NCBI RefSeq assembly: GCF_001426245.1
Contig: NZ_LMCM01000007.1
Location: 1 to 64,000, forward strand
Length of the DNA stretch: 64,000 bases
Direction: 5' to 3'
DNA from: Phycicoccus sp. Root101
GTDB taxonomy: Bacteria > Actinomycetota > Actinomycetes > Actinomycetales > Dermatophilaceae
Shown: in pieces, positions 25,795 through 35,460 of the stretch
Layout: each line of letters starts with the position of its first letter
Numbering within the stretch: the stretch's first letter is position 1
Program-made: the position numbers and the translations under genes
The notes under the pieces: model-generated
What the model was told of the DNA's origin: nothing
What the model saw: only the letters and a program-made list of their open reading frames with translations
Database searches by the model: none

Positions 25795-26613
25795 TCAGAC
25801 GGCGGCTGAACGCACGAGTGCCGCGACCTCGTCGGGATGGGGGAAGACGTTGTTGTGCGAGCCCACGAGGACGTGCGCCCGGCCGCCGGCACCGGCCCTC
25901 GCCGCCAGCTCGCCGAGCCATTCGGGAGGAGCGAACGAGTCCGCCTCGCCCGCCGTCGTCGTCAGCGGGACGCGGAGGTGCTCCACCCGTTGCTCCGGTC
26001 GGTGCCGGAGGCCGGAGACGACGAGGCGGACCACATCGGTGCGGACCCGGGCGAGGTTCTTCAGGACGACCAGCTCGGTCGGCGGGTCCTTGCGCCAGGC
26101 GGTCAGCCCCGCCGGGACGAGGTGGCGCAGGTGCCGCTGGGCAGGGGTGAACGTCGGCCCGGCCATGACCAGGGCGCCCACCCGACCGGTGTGCTGGACG
26201 CCCAGCACGACCTCGAGCGCGACCTGGGCGCCGGTCGAGTGGCCGAGCACCACCACCGGCCCACCGGCGGTGAGGGGGGTGCCGACGAGGGAGCCGCTGG
26301 CGGCTGAGACAGCGACGAGCTCGATGAGCCACTGCTGCCCGGCGGTCGACAGACCCGGGATGGTCGGGCGCACGCGTCGGCGGCGTCCGCGGAACGCCAG
26401 CGCGTCGAACACCACGACCTGCACGCCACCTCCCGCCAGGGTGCGGGCCAGGGGCGTGAGGTAGCGCGGCAGGCCCAGACCCGGGAAGACGACGACGGTC
26501 GCCGTCGCCGCCCGCTCCGCCGGGGAGAACCACAACGAACGCACCGGACCTGCCTCGAGCTCGTGCCAGCGCACGCCCTCGACGACACCGGGCACCGTCC
26601 CAGCTGCAGCCAC
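25795..26613 (-). CDS. Alpha/beta hydrolase
   Basis: 272 residues if GTG 26,613 is used; the longer frame would overlap the divergent pirin gene. The nucleophile elbow is GHSTG in VVVLGHSTGAQVALEVVLG. The oxyanion region is VVVFPGLGLPRYLTPLARTL. The C-terminal histidine is probably in VLVGSHNNVFPHPDEV. An acid residue is likely in TTTAGEADSF. The substrate is unknown. It is divergent from the pirin, with 56 bp between starts. Confidence 0.72.
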   Translation of the reverse strand: MAAAGTVPGVVEGVRWHELEAGPVRSLWFSPAERAATATVVVFPGLGLPRYLTPLARTLAGGGVQVVVFDALAFRGRRRRVRPTIPGLSTAGQQWLIELVAVSAASGSLVGTPLTAGGPVVVLGHSTGAQVALEVVLGVQHTGRVGALVMAGPTFTPAQRHLRHLVPAGLTAWRKDPPTELVVLKNLARVRTDVVRLVVSGLRHRPEQRVEHLRVPLTTTAGEADSFAPPEWLGELAARAGAGGRAHVLVGSHNNVFPHPDEVAALVRSAAV

Positions 26614-26669
26614 CTGCCCACCCCCTCTCGCCTCACCCTCGCACAGGGTCGGCGGTGCAGACTGTGCGG

Positions 26670-27659
26670 GTGAGCAATCTCGAGACCGCCCCCGAGGAAA
26701 CCGCGTGCACGGACGGCCCACCGGTCGGCGAGGTCGAGGTCCTCGAGCCTCGCGACGTCCCCCTCGGCGGCCCCCGGGCGATGACGGTGAGGCGCACCCT
26801 GCCCCAGCGGCAGCGGTCGCTCATCGGCGCGTGGTGCTTCGCCGACCACTACGGGCCCGACGACGTCGCGTCGTCCGGCGGCATGGACGTGCCCCCGCAC
26901 CCGCACACCGGGCTGCAGACGGTCAGCTGGCTCTTCGCCGGGGAGGTCGAGCACCGCGACAGCCTCGGCACCCACGCGGTGATCCGCCCGGGTGAGCTCA
27001 ACCTCATGACCGGTGGGCACGGCATCGCCCACTCCGAGGTCTCCACGCCCGGTACGAGCGTGCTGCACGGGGCCCAGCTGTGGGTGGCGTTGCCGGACGC
27101 AGATCGCCACGCCCCCAAGGACTTCCAGCACTTCGCCCCGACGCCCGTCCGGCTCGACGGCGCGACGATCTCGGTCTTCCTCGGCAGCCTCGCCGGCCAG
27201 ACGTCACCGGTCGTGACCTTCACGCCGCTGCTCGGCGCCGAGGTGGTGCTTGACGCGGGGGCGACGGTCGAGCTCGGTCTCGACGCTGCATACGAGCACG
27301 GGGTGCTGGCCGACACGGACGGGCTCACCGTCGACGGCACGGACCTGGCTCGCAGCGCCCTGGCCTACCTGCCCACGGGAGGCGCCCGCCTGACCCTCAC
27401 CAACCGCAGTGACGAACCGGCCCGGGCCCTGCTGCTCGGCGGCGCACCGTTCGACGAGGACATCCTCATGTGGTGGAACTTCGTGGGGCGCACCCACGAG
27501 GAGATCGTCGAGGCGAGGGAGGAGTGGATGGCGCACTCCGATCGGTTCGGTGAGGTGGAGGGGTATGCCGGCGATGTCCAGCACCTGCCCGCCCCCGCAT
27601 TGCCCGCGGTGCGGATCCGCCCGCGCCACAACGCTTCCCGCGCCCACCGGGACTCGTGA
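26670..27659 (+). CDS. Pirin-family cupin protein
   Basis: 329 residues from GTG 26,670; GTG 26,655 is also possible. The downstream start is preferred because a CAGACT hexamer ends six bases before it, as for other leaderless-looking genes here. The N-terminal cupin metal site is in PPHPHTGLQTVSWLFAGEVEHRDSLG, and the later HGIAHSE motif supplies more ligands. The C-terminal part has the pirin_C pattern ALLLGGAPFDEDILMWWNFVGRTHEEI. Pirins bind Fe; some are quercetinases, some are regulators. Confidence 0.88.
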   Translation: MSNLETAPEETACTDGPPVGEVEVLEPRDVPLGGPRAMTVRRTLPQRQRSLIGAWCFADHYGPDDVASSGGMDVPPHPHTGLQTVSWLFAGEVEHRDSLGTHAVIRPGELNLMTGGHGIAHSEVSTPGTSVLHGAQLWVALPDADRHAPKDFQHFAPTPVRLDGATISVFLGSLAGQTSPVVTFTPLLGAEVVLDAGATVELGLDAAYEHGVLADTDGLTVDGTDLARSALAYLPTGGARLTLTNRSDEPARALLLGGAPFDEDILMWWNFVGRTHEEIVEAREEWMAHSDRFGEVEGYAGDVQHLPAPALPAVRIRPRHNASRAHRDS

Positions 27660-28740
27660 AGCGAACGACGGCGATCCGGCTCGACGAGACCGCCGCGATC
27701 CTGCTGACGGTCGGCCTGTTGGCCCTGCTCGTCTTCGCGGGCTATGCGTTCGTCCCCCGCACCAAAGCCCTGTCGGCCGACTGGTCCGCACCGGCCACGG
27801 ACGGCGACGTCGTGGCAGGGCGGACCCTCGTCAGTGGCGGCAACGCGGCCCTCGACCTGCGCACCGGGAAGTCGGTCCGGCTGGGCTCGGTGGTGGGCGG
27901 CGACGCCGCCTACGCCGACGGTCGCCTCGTCGTGGTCAAGGGTGAGCGCGTGGACTCGGTGCGGCTGGACGGCTCGGCCCGCTGGACCTGGCGGGCCACG
28001 ACCGGCCACGTCGTCACCCCCCTCGCCGCCTCCGGGGGCAGCACCTTGGTCGCCGACTGCCCGGACGCGCAGCGCCGGACCTGCCGCCTCGTCGGGATCG
28101 ACGGTGCGGGGAAGCAGGACTGGGAGCAGACCGGCGCCGAGCGCCCCCCCCCGCCCCGGCCGGGGGATCCCTACCACGGGTGCACGCGCAGCGGGTCGAG
28201 GGGGGCGGGGTGCTGCTGACCGACCCGACAAGCGGACGGACCTCGTTGCAGCCGGGCTCCTCCTTCGTGGCGGTCCCCGACGGGCCCGTCGTCGTCCCCG
28301 TGGTGCAGGACGCGCAGTGCGTCGTCTCCCTGTATGCCGAGCTCGACCCCCTGTGGACCCGTGTCCTCGGACCCTGTCCCGGAGGACGGCTCCCCGAGGT
28401 CGCCGTGCGTGGCGAGGGCGTCGTCCTCACGTGGCCCGGACGGACCGAACGCCTCTCGACGGCCACCGGTTCGAGCCTGCCGCCGCGGGCCCCGTCCACC
28501 GTCCCCGGAGCGCTCGCCGCCGCGGGGACGGTGGTGGCGACCCGCCGGGTCTACTCCCCCCGCGACCGGGTCATCCTGCCCTGGCAGGATCGCAACGGGC
28601 TCGAGCTGCGCGATGCGGCCTCGGGGGACGTGCGGGCCCGGCTGGTGACCGACGAACCGGTCGCCCTCCTGCTGCTCGAACCCCGGGCTGTCGTCGTCCG
28701 CGAGGGCGACCGCATCGTCCGCTACGACGTCGACGACTGA
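27656..28740 (+). pseudogene. Membrane-anchored beta-propeller-like protein, frameshifted at a C9 run
   Basis: The first part (187 codons, from ATG 27,656, overlapping the pirin stop) has one N-terminal membrane helix (AAILLTVGLLALLVFAGYAF) and then PQQ-type beta-propeller strands (GDAAYADGRLVVVKGERVDSVRLDGSARWTW). It runs out of frame at CCCCCCCCC (28,144-28,152). The second part, in the -1 frame from about 28,154 to 28,740, continues the same strand pattern (GRTSLQPGSSFVAVPDG ... VVVREGDRIVRYDV). Adding one C restores a single protein of about 361 residues. The loss may be real, phase-variable, or a sequencing error. Confidence 0.8.
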
Positions 28741-28775
28741 CCGGTCCGGAGCCACGCATCGGTCACACTGGTGCC

Positions 28776-29006
28776 ATGAACACCGCACCCGGCGACCGCA
28801 CCGCCACCCGTCGACCGTTCGTCGTCCCGTTCCTGCTCGGCCTGTGCAGCCTGCTGCTGGTCCGCGGCGGGCTGGAGAAGTTCGTCCCCGGCGTGAACGA
28901 GTGGGTCGTCTTCGTCGCGGGCCTCGCCGTCGGGTGGGGCGTCTTCACCCTGGCCGAACGCGTCATCGTCCGGCGCGCCGCAGCGAAGCAGGAGGGTCTC
29001 AAGTGA
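28776..29006 (+). CDS. Small two-helix membrane protein
   Basis: 76 residues from ATG 28,776. Two hydrophobic stretches are visible, PFLLGLCSLLLVRGG (weak) and VVFVAGLAVGWGVFTLA, followed by a basic tail. I do not recognise a family. Its stop overlaps the start of the SDR gene (GTGA), so the two are co-translated. Confidence 0.55.
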   Translation: MNTAPGDRTATRRPFVVPFLLGLCSLLLVRGGLEKFVPGVNEWVVFVAGLAVGWGVFTLAERVIVRRAAAKQEGLK

Positions 29007-29842
29007 CGGCCTCCCCCACCGGCGCGGTCCTCGTCACCGGCTGCTCGTCGGGGATCGGCGCGGCAACGGCGGACCTCCTCGTCAAGGCCGGGCACACCGT
29101 CTACGCGACGGCCCGCCGCACCGACACCCTCGCCGGGCTCGAGGCCGCGGGCGCGCGCGTCCTGCCCCTCGACGTCACGTCCGAGGACTCCATGTCGGAG
29201 GCCGTCCGCACCGTCGAGGCTGAGCACGGCCGGGTCGGCGTGCTCGTCAACAACGCGGGTTACGGCGAGTACGGCACCATCGAGGAGACCGACCTCGACC
29301 GGGTGCGGATGATGTTCGAGACCAACGTCTTCGGCCTCTCCCGCCTGACCCAGCTGGTCCTCCCGGCGATGCGCGAGGCGCGCGCCGGACGCATCGTCAA
29401 CATCGGCTCGATGGGTGGCAGGTTCACCTGGCCGGTGGGCGGCTACTACCACGCGACCAAGTACGCGGTGGAGGCCATCACCGACGCCCTGCGCAACGAG
29501 GTCCGCCCCTTCGGCATCCACGTCAGCCTCGTCGAACCGGGCCTGATCCGGACCAGGTTCGAGGAGACGGCCCTCACCTCCGACGCCGCCACGGTGGACG
29601 ACGACTCCCCGTATGCCGCGCTGCTCACCGCGAGCGCGAGGGCCACCGCGAGCGGGTACGCCAACCCGAGGCTGGCCACGGGGCCTGAGTCGGTGGCCCG
29701 GGCCGTGCTCAAGGCGGTCGAGTCGAGCAGCCCCCGGTCGCGGTACGTCATCACGCCCGCCGCACGCGCCATGATCGCCGCCCGCACGCTCGGTGGGGAC
29801 CGCGTCTGGGACGGCATCGTCCGGCAGCAGTTCAAGGGATAG
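29003..29842 (+). CDS. Short-chain dehydrogenase/reductase
   Basis: 279 residues from GTG 29,003 (GTGA overlap). Classical SDR: cofactor loop TGCSSGIG, NNAGYGE (NNAG motif), catalytic Ser in NIGSMGG, and the YxxxK pair in YYHATKYAVEAI. ATARR after the second strand suggests NADP(H) preference. A PGLIRTRF loop follows the active site. The substrate is unknown. Confidence 0.9.
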   Translation: MTASPTGAVLVTGCSSGIGAATADLLVKAGHTVYATARRTDTLAGLEAAGARVLPLDVTSEDSMSEAVRTVEAEHGRVGVLVNNAGYGEYGTIEETDLDRVRMMFETNVFGLSRLTQLVLPAMREARAGRIVNIGSMGGRFTWPVGGYYHATKYAVEAITDALRNEVRPFGIHVSLVEPGLIRTRFEETALTSDAATVDDDSPYAALLTASARATASGYANPRLATGPESVARAVLKAVESSSPRSRYVITPAARAMIAARTLGGDRVWDGIVRQQFKG

Positions 29843-29876
29843 CGAGCACGAACCGGGGCCGGACGGCCTTCACGCC

Positions 29877-31331
<1,455 letters not shown>

Positions 31332-31346
31332 GCAAGGGATCCACCC

Positions 31347-32399
31347 GTGGTTGCCACAGTCACCCCGCTCTCGGCCCCTGTCGCGCCCGACGAGGCGCTT
31401 CGACGCATCGCGTTCCTGCTGGAGCGGGAGCGGGCGGGGTCGTACCGTGTCGAAGCGTTCCGCAAGGCCGTCGTCACGGTCCGTGAGACTCCCTCGGACG
31501 AGCTCGCCGAGCGGGCGGCGGCCGGCACCCTGCAGGAGCTGTCCGGCATCGGGAAGTCCACTGCCGGGGTGATCGCCGAAGCGGTCGCCGGCGAGCTGCC
31601 GGCCTACCTGGACACGTTGCAGGACAAGGCGAAGCCCCTCGTGAGCGGCGGCGAGGACCTGTTCGCGGCCCTGCGCGGCGACTGCCACTCGCACTCCAGC
31701 TGGTCCGACGGTGGCAGCCCCATCGAGGAGATGGTGCTCACGGCCGTCGAGCTCGGCCACGAGTGGCTCGTCCTCACCGACCACTCGCCGCAGCTTCGCG
31801 TCGCGAACGGCCTCACCGTCGAGCGCCTGACCAAGCAGCTCAAGGTCGTCGACGCCGTGAACGCCTCACTGGGCGACGGGTTCAGGCTGCTCAAGGGCAT
31901 CGAGGTGGACATCCTCGACGACGGCGGGCTGGACCAGACCGAGGCCATGCTGGCGCAGCTCGACCTCGTCACCGCGAGCGTCCACTCCAAGCTGAAGATG
32001 AACGCCGCACCCATGACGAAGCGGATGGTCGCCGCCGTCTCCAACCCCCGCGTCAACGTCCTCGGCCACTGCACCGGCCGCCTGGTCGAGGGCAGCCGCG
32101 GAACTCGTCCGCAGTCGGACTTCGACGCCCGCGCCGTCTTCCAGGCCTGTGCCGAGCACGGGACCGCGGTCGAGATCAACAGCCGCCCGGAACGCCAGGA
32201 CCCGCCTGACGACCTGCTCCTGATGGCCCTGGAGATCGGGTGCCTGTTCGCCGTCGACTCCGACGCGCACGCCCCAGGCCAGCTCGAGATGAAGGCCTAC
32301 GGCTGCGAGCGGGCCGAACGGCTCGGTGTGCCCGCTGACCGCATCGTCACGACGTGGGACGTGGACCGGCTGCTGGCCTGGACCCGGGGCGACGCGTGA
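31347..32399 (+). CDS. PHP-domain phosphoesterase with N-terminal helix-hairpin-helix
   Basis: 350 residues. The first 110 residues resemble the DNA PolX-type helical domain (EALRRIAFLLERERAGSYRVEAFRKAV, then TLQELSGIGKSTAGVIAE). The PHP metal site follows: DCHSHSSWSDG, LTDHS, EVDIL, SVHSKL, NVLGHCTGR and AVDSDAHAPGQL. It lacks the nucleotidyl-transferase domain of full PolX. A hydrolytic role on DNA ends or nucleotides is plausible but unproven. It starts 15 bp after guaB1 and overlaps the GntR gene by GTGA. Confidence 0.85.
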   Translation: MVATVTPLSAPVAPDEALRRIAFLLERERAGSYRVEAFRKAVVTVRETPSDELAERAAAGTLQELSGIGKSTAGVIAEAVAGELPAYLDTLQDKAKPLVSGGEDLFAALRGDCHSHSSWSDGGSPIEEMVLTAVELGHEWLVLTDHSPQLRVANGLTVERLTKQLKVVDAVNASLGDGFRLLKGIEVDILDDGGLDQTEAMLAQLDLVTASVHSKLKMNAAPMTKRMVAAVSNPRVNVLGHCTGRLVEGSRGTRPQSDFDARAVFQACAEHGTAVEINSRPERQDPPDDLLLMALEIGCLFAVDSDAHAPGQLEMKAYGCERAERLGVPADRIVTTWDVDRLLAWTRGDA

Positions 32400-32770
32400 G
32401 CGCCCCGCGCATCACCGTGGACGACGCGGCCGGCATCGCCCCGTTCGAGCAGGTCCGCGAGCAGTTCGCCGACCTCATCGCCTCCGGCGCCCTCGCCGAG
32501 GGCGACAAGCTCCCGACGGTGCGCGGCCTGGCCGCGGACCTGCAGCTGGCACCGGGCACGGTGGCCCGCGCCTACAAGGAGCTCGAGGCGCAGGGCCTCG
32601 TGGTCTCGCGCAGCCGCGCCGGCACCGTCGTCGCCCCCAGCGCGCAGGCCGCCGAGGTCGCGCTGCGCCACCTCGCCGACGCCCTCGCCGAGCGCGCCGT
32701 CCAGGCCGGGGCGGACGACGCGGCCGTGCTCGCGATCGTGCGATCGGCCCTCTCGGAGGCTCGCCGTTGA
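32396..32770 (+). CDS. Small GntR-family (YtrA-like) regulator
   Basis: 124 residues from GTG 32,396. The winged helix is IAPFEQVREQFADLIASGALAEGDKLPTVRGLAADLQLAPGTVARAYKELEAQGLVVSRSRAGTVV, a complete GntR DNA-binding domain. Only about 50 residues of helical tail follow, as in the YtrA subfamily, with no ligand-binding domain. Regulators of this size often control neighbouring ABC transporters; none is adjacent here. Confidence 0.88.
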   Translation: MSAPRITVDDAAGIAPFEQVREQFADLIASGALAEGDKLPTVRGLAADLQLAPGTVARAYKELEAQGLVVSRSRAGTVVAPSAQAAEVALRHLADALAERAVQAGADDAAVLAIVRSALSEARR

Positions 32771-32777
32771 CCCCGTT

Positions 32778-32807
32778 TTGGAGTTCACGGCATTCAACCC
32801 CTATGCT
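32778..32807 (+). promoter_or_regulatory. Predicted promoter of the tRNA-Glu/tRNA-Asp operon
   Basis: TTGGAG (32,778-32,783), an 18-bp spacer and TATGCT (32,802-32,807) lie 60 bp upstream of tRNA-Glu. The region between promoter and tRNA has no ORF. Predicted from sequence only. Confidence 0.45.
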
Positions 32808-32866
32808 TTCCGAGTCCTCGACGGATCCGAGCTGCTGCTCGCTAGCGGCGAGGGACCGTTCGTTCG

Positions 32867-32939
32867 GTCCCCATCGTCTAGCGGCCCAGGACCCCGCCCT
32901 TTCACGGCGGTAGCACGGGTTCGAATCCCGTTGGGGATA
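32867..32939 (+). tRNA. tRNA-Glu (TTC)
   Basis: 73 nt. The acceptor stem pairs GTCCCCA with TGGGGAT (one G-U). The anticodon stem-loop CCGCC-CTTTCAC-GGCGG has anticodon TTC. T arm CGGGTTCGAATCCCG. Discriminator A; CCA is not encoded. It is followed 19 bp later by tRNA-Asp. Confidence 0.95.
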
Positions 32940-32958
32940 CGCACCACAGCACCACCAA

Positions 32959-33032
32959 GGCCCCGTAGCGCAGTTGGTTAGCGCGCCGCCCTGTCACGGC
33001 GGAGGTCGCCGGTTCGAGCCCGGTCGGGGTCG
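32959..33032 (+). tRNA. tRNA-Asp (GTC)
   Basis: 74 nt. The acceptor stem pairs GGCCCCG with CGGGGTC (one G-U), D arm GCGCAGTTGGTTAGCGC, anticodon stem-loop CCGCC-CTGTCAC-GGCGG with anticodon GTC, T arm CCGGTTCGAGCCCGG. Discriminator G, as expected for Asp. CCA is not encoded. Confidence 0.96.
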
Positions 33033-33042
33033 CTCGAGAAAC

Positions 33043-33074
33043 AAGAAGGCCCACACGAGAGTGTGGGCCTTCTT
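33043..33074. terminator. Strong hairpin terminator after the tRNA pair
   Basis: A perfect 14-bp stem (AAGAAGGCCCACAC and its complement) with a GAGA loop, ending in TTCTT. It lies between the plus-strand tRNA operon and the minus-strand oxidoreductase gene, and can end transcription from both sides. Confidence 0.85.
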
Positions 33075-33088
33075 GCGTCTCCGGCTGG

Positions 33089-34012
33089 TCAGCTGCGGAC
33101 CTCGATGATGACCTTGCCGCGGACGTGGCCGCCCGCGCTGGTCGTGAACGCGTCCGCCGTCTGGGCCAGCGGGAACACGTCGGCCACCGGGACGGTGAGC
33201 TTCCCCGCATCGGCGAGGTCGGCCAGGGCCGCGAGGTCGTCGGAGTTCGGGCGCACCCAGAGGTAGAGACCGCCCTCCTCGAGCACCTCGGCCTCGACGA
33301 CGGACCCGTGACGACCACCGTCGGCGAGGACCGCCTTGGTCGTGTCGAGCACGCCACCCACGAAGTCGGCCACCACGTCGACGCCGTCGGGCGCCAGCCC
33401 ACGCACGCGCTCGGCCAGCCCGTCGCCATACGTCACGGGCTCGGCACCCAGGCCGCGCAGGAACTCGTGGTTCTTCTCGGAGGCCGTGCCGATCACGCGC
33501 GCCCCGAGGGACGTCGCGATCTGGACGGCGAGGATGCCCACGCCCCCGGCCGCGGCGTGCACGAGGACCGTGTCGCCCGCCTTCGTGCCGAGCCGCGTGA
33601 GCAGCTGGTATGCCGTGAGGCCGGCGAGCGGGAGGCCGGCGGCCTGGTGCCAGTCGAGGGCCTTGGGCTTCTTCGCGACCGTGCGCGCGGGAGCCGTGAC
33701 GAGCTCGGCGTACGTGCCACCGTGGACCCAGTCCTTGCGGGCGTAGGCGATGACCTCGTCGCCGACCTCGAACTCAGGGGTGTCGAAGCCGACCTTCTCG
33801 ACGACACCGGAGACGTCCCAGCCGGGGATGGCGGGGAGCTCGGCGTTCATCATCGGGTCGAGGTAGCCGGCCACGATCTTCCAGTCGACGGGGTTGACCG
33901 ACGCGCTGCGCACGCGGATCAGGACCTCACCCGGCCCGACCTTCGGGTCAGGGACGTCGGACAGGGTGAGGACGCTGGGGTCGCCGTACTCGGCGTAGGT
34001 GATGGCCTTCAT
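33089..34012 (-). CDS. NADP-dependent quinone oxidoreductase-like protein (zinc-free MDR)
   Basis: 307 residues from ATG 34,012; the huge open frame continuing upstream is a shadow of the ABC genes. An N-terminal GroES-like domain (MKAITYAEYGDPSVLTLSDVPDP, RVRSASVNPVDWKI) precedes a Rossmann domain with VLVHAAAGGVGILAVQIA. No zinc-binding cysteines are seen. The pattern matches the quinone reductase/zeta-crystallin group of medium-chain reductases. It is the last gene before the terminator shared with the tRNAs. Confidence 0.88.
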   Translation of the reverse strand: MKAITYAEYGDPSVLTLSDVPDPKVGPGEVLIRVRSASVNPVDWKIVAGYLDPMMNAELPAIPGWDVSGVVEKVGFDTPEFEVGDEVIAYARKDWVHGGTYAELVTAPARTVAKKPKALDWHQAAGLPLAGLTAYQLLTRLGTKAGDTVLVHAAAGGVGILAVQIATSLGARVIGTASEKNHEFLRGLGAEPVTYGDGLAERVRGLAPDGVDVVADFVGGVLDTTKAVLADGGRHGSVVEAEVLEEGGLYLWVRPNSDDLAALADLADAGKLTVPVADVFPLAQTADAFTTSAGGHVRGKVIIEVRS

Positions 34013-34041
34013 GCCTGCGACAACGGCGACGGCCCCGGGGG

Positions 34042-35457
34042 CTATTCCGGGCGGCGCTCGTCCGCGCTCGCCGGGTCGAGGCCCTCGGGAAGGCCCTCCT
34101 CCCGCCGCCGGGCCACGTGGGTCACCCCCGTCGGGGTGGCGACCTCGTCCGCCCTGACCGGAGTGGGCGACGCCGTTGTGGCCGCCGTCGGGCCACTGCG
34201 CCCGCCGAAGCCCTTCATGAGCATCCCGATGAAGCTCGGCTTCCCCTGCGACTTGCTGTAGACGTCGAAGGCCACCGCGCCCAGCAGGACCAGGCCCTTG
34301 ATGATCTGGACGAAGTTCGAGTCGACGCTCATGTTGGCGAGACCGAGGTTGAGCACGCCCATGACCAGTCCACCGATCATCGACCCCGTGACGGTGCCGA
34401 CACCACCGGCGACCGCCGCGCCACCGACGAACACCGCAGCGATGGCGTCCAGCTCGAAGTTGACCCCGTCCTTGGGGTTGGCGGCGTTGAGGTAGGCGGT
34501 GAAGACCATGCCGGCGATCGCCGCGAGGACACCCATGTTCACCATGACGAAGAGGTCGACCCGTCGGGTGTCGACGCCCGAGAGGCGGGCGGCGTTCGCG
34601 TTGCCGCCCACGGAGTAGATGTGGCGGCCGAGGACGGTCCGCTGCGTGACGAAGGTGTAGAAGATGATGAGCGCGCCGAGGATCAGGCCCACCACGGGGA
34701 CACCCTTGTACGACGCCAGGAGCAGGCCGAAGGTCATGAGCAGGCCGCACACCACGACGAGCTTGACGATGGTGAGCGCCATGCGGGGGACGACCATCCC
34801 GTAGGTGCGCAGGTCGGCCCGCTTCTTGAGCTCCAGCCAGACGATCACGGCGACCGCGAGCAGCGTGAGGACCAGCGTGGGGTTGTGGTACCCCGTCACC
34901 GGCCCCATCTCGGGCAGGTAGCCGTTGGCGATCTTCTGGAACGACTCGGGGACGGGGATGCTCTCGGCGTTGAGGATCATCAGGTCCAGGCCGCGGAAGA
35001 GCAGCATGCCGGCCAGCGTGACGATGAAGGCGGGGATCCCGACGTAGGCGACCCAGAAGCCCTGCCACACCCCGACCAGGATGCCCAGCGCCAGGCCGAG
35101 CAGGATCGCGGCCGGCCACGGCAGGTCGAACCGCTGCATCGACAGGGCCACGGTCGCGCCCACGAACGCCGAGACGGACCCGACCGACAGGTCGATGTGC
35201 CCGGCGATGATCACCATGACCATCCCGATGGCCAGGATGAGGATGTAGCCGTTCTGGACGAGCAGGGAGGTGACGTTGCGCGGCTGCAGGAACAGTCCGT
35301 CGGTGAAGATCTGGAACATCACCACGAGCAGCAGGAGCGCGATCATCATCCCGTACTGGCGGATGTTGCCGCTCATCGTGCGACGGATCTCGACCGCCAG
35401 CGAGGTGGTGGGAGCCGCTCGCTCCTCCGTCCGCGGGGGTGCGGTGTGGGTGGCCAT
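34042..35457 (-). CDS. mmsB: Monosaccharide ABC transporter permease (MmsB/GguB-like)
   Basis: 471 residues with about ten or more membrane segments. The family motif is visible in IIAGHIDLSVGSVSAFVGATVA and again in NANAARLSGVDTRRVDLFVMVNMG and AVAGGVGTVTGSMIGGLVMGVL. The length and long C-terminal tail fit the MmsB/GguB branch rather than RbsC. It works with the ATPase and binding protein encoded just upstream. The arabinose genes beside it suggest L-arabinose, with galactose or xylose possible. Three bases separate it from the ATPase gene. Confidence 0.88.
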   Translation of the reverse strand: MATHTAPPRTEERAAPTTSLAVEIRRTMSGNIRQYGMMIALLLLVVMFQIFTDGLFLQPRNVTSLLVQNGYILILAIGMVMVIIAGHIDLSVGSVSAFVGATVALSMQRFDLPWPAAILLGLALGILVGVWQGFWVAYVGIPAFIVTLAGMLLFRGLDLMILNAESIPVPESFQKIANGYLPEMGPVTGYHNPTLVLTLLAVAVIVWLELKKRADLRTYGMVVPRMALTIVKLVVVCGLLMTFGLLLASYKGVPVVGLILGALIIFYTFVTQRTVLGRHIYSVGGNANAARLSGVDTRRVDLFVMVNMGVLAAIAGMVFTAYLNAANPKDGVNFELDAIAAVFVGGAAVAGGVGTVTGSMIGGLVMGVLNLGLANMSVDSNFVQIIKGLVLLGAVAFDVYSKSQGKPSFIGMLMKGFGGRSGPTAATTASPTPVRADEVATPTGVTHVARRREEGLPEGLDPASADERRPE

Positions 35458-35460
35458 GGC

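Noticed and set aside
32768-32773. TTGACC as the -35 of the tRNA operon
   Set aside because: Its distance to the only good -10 (TATGCT) is 28 bp, too long; TTGGAG with an 18-bp spacer is a better fit.
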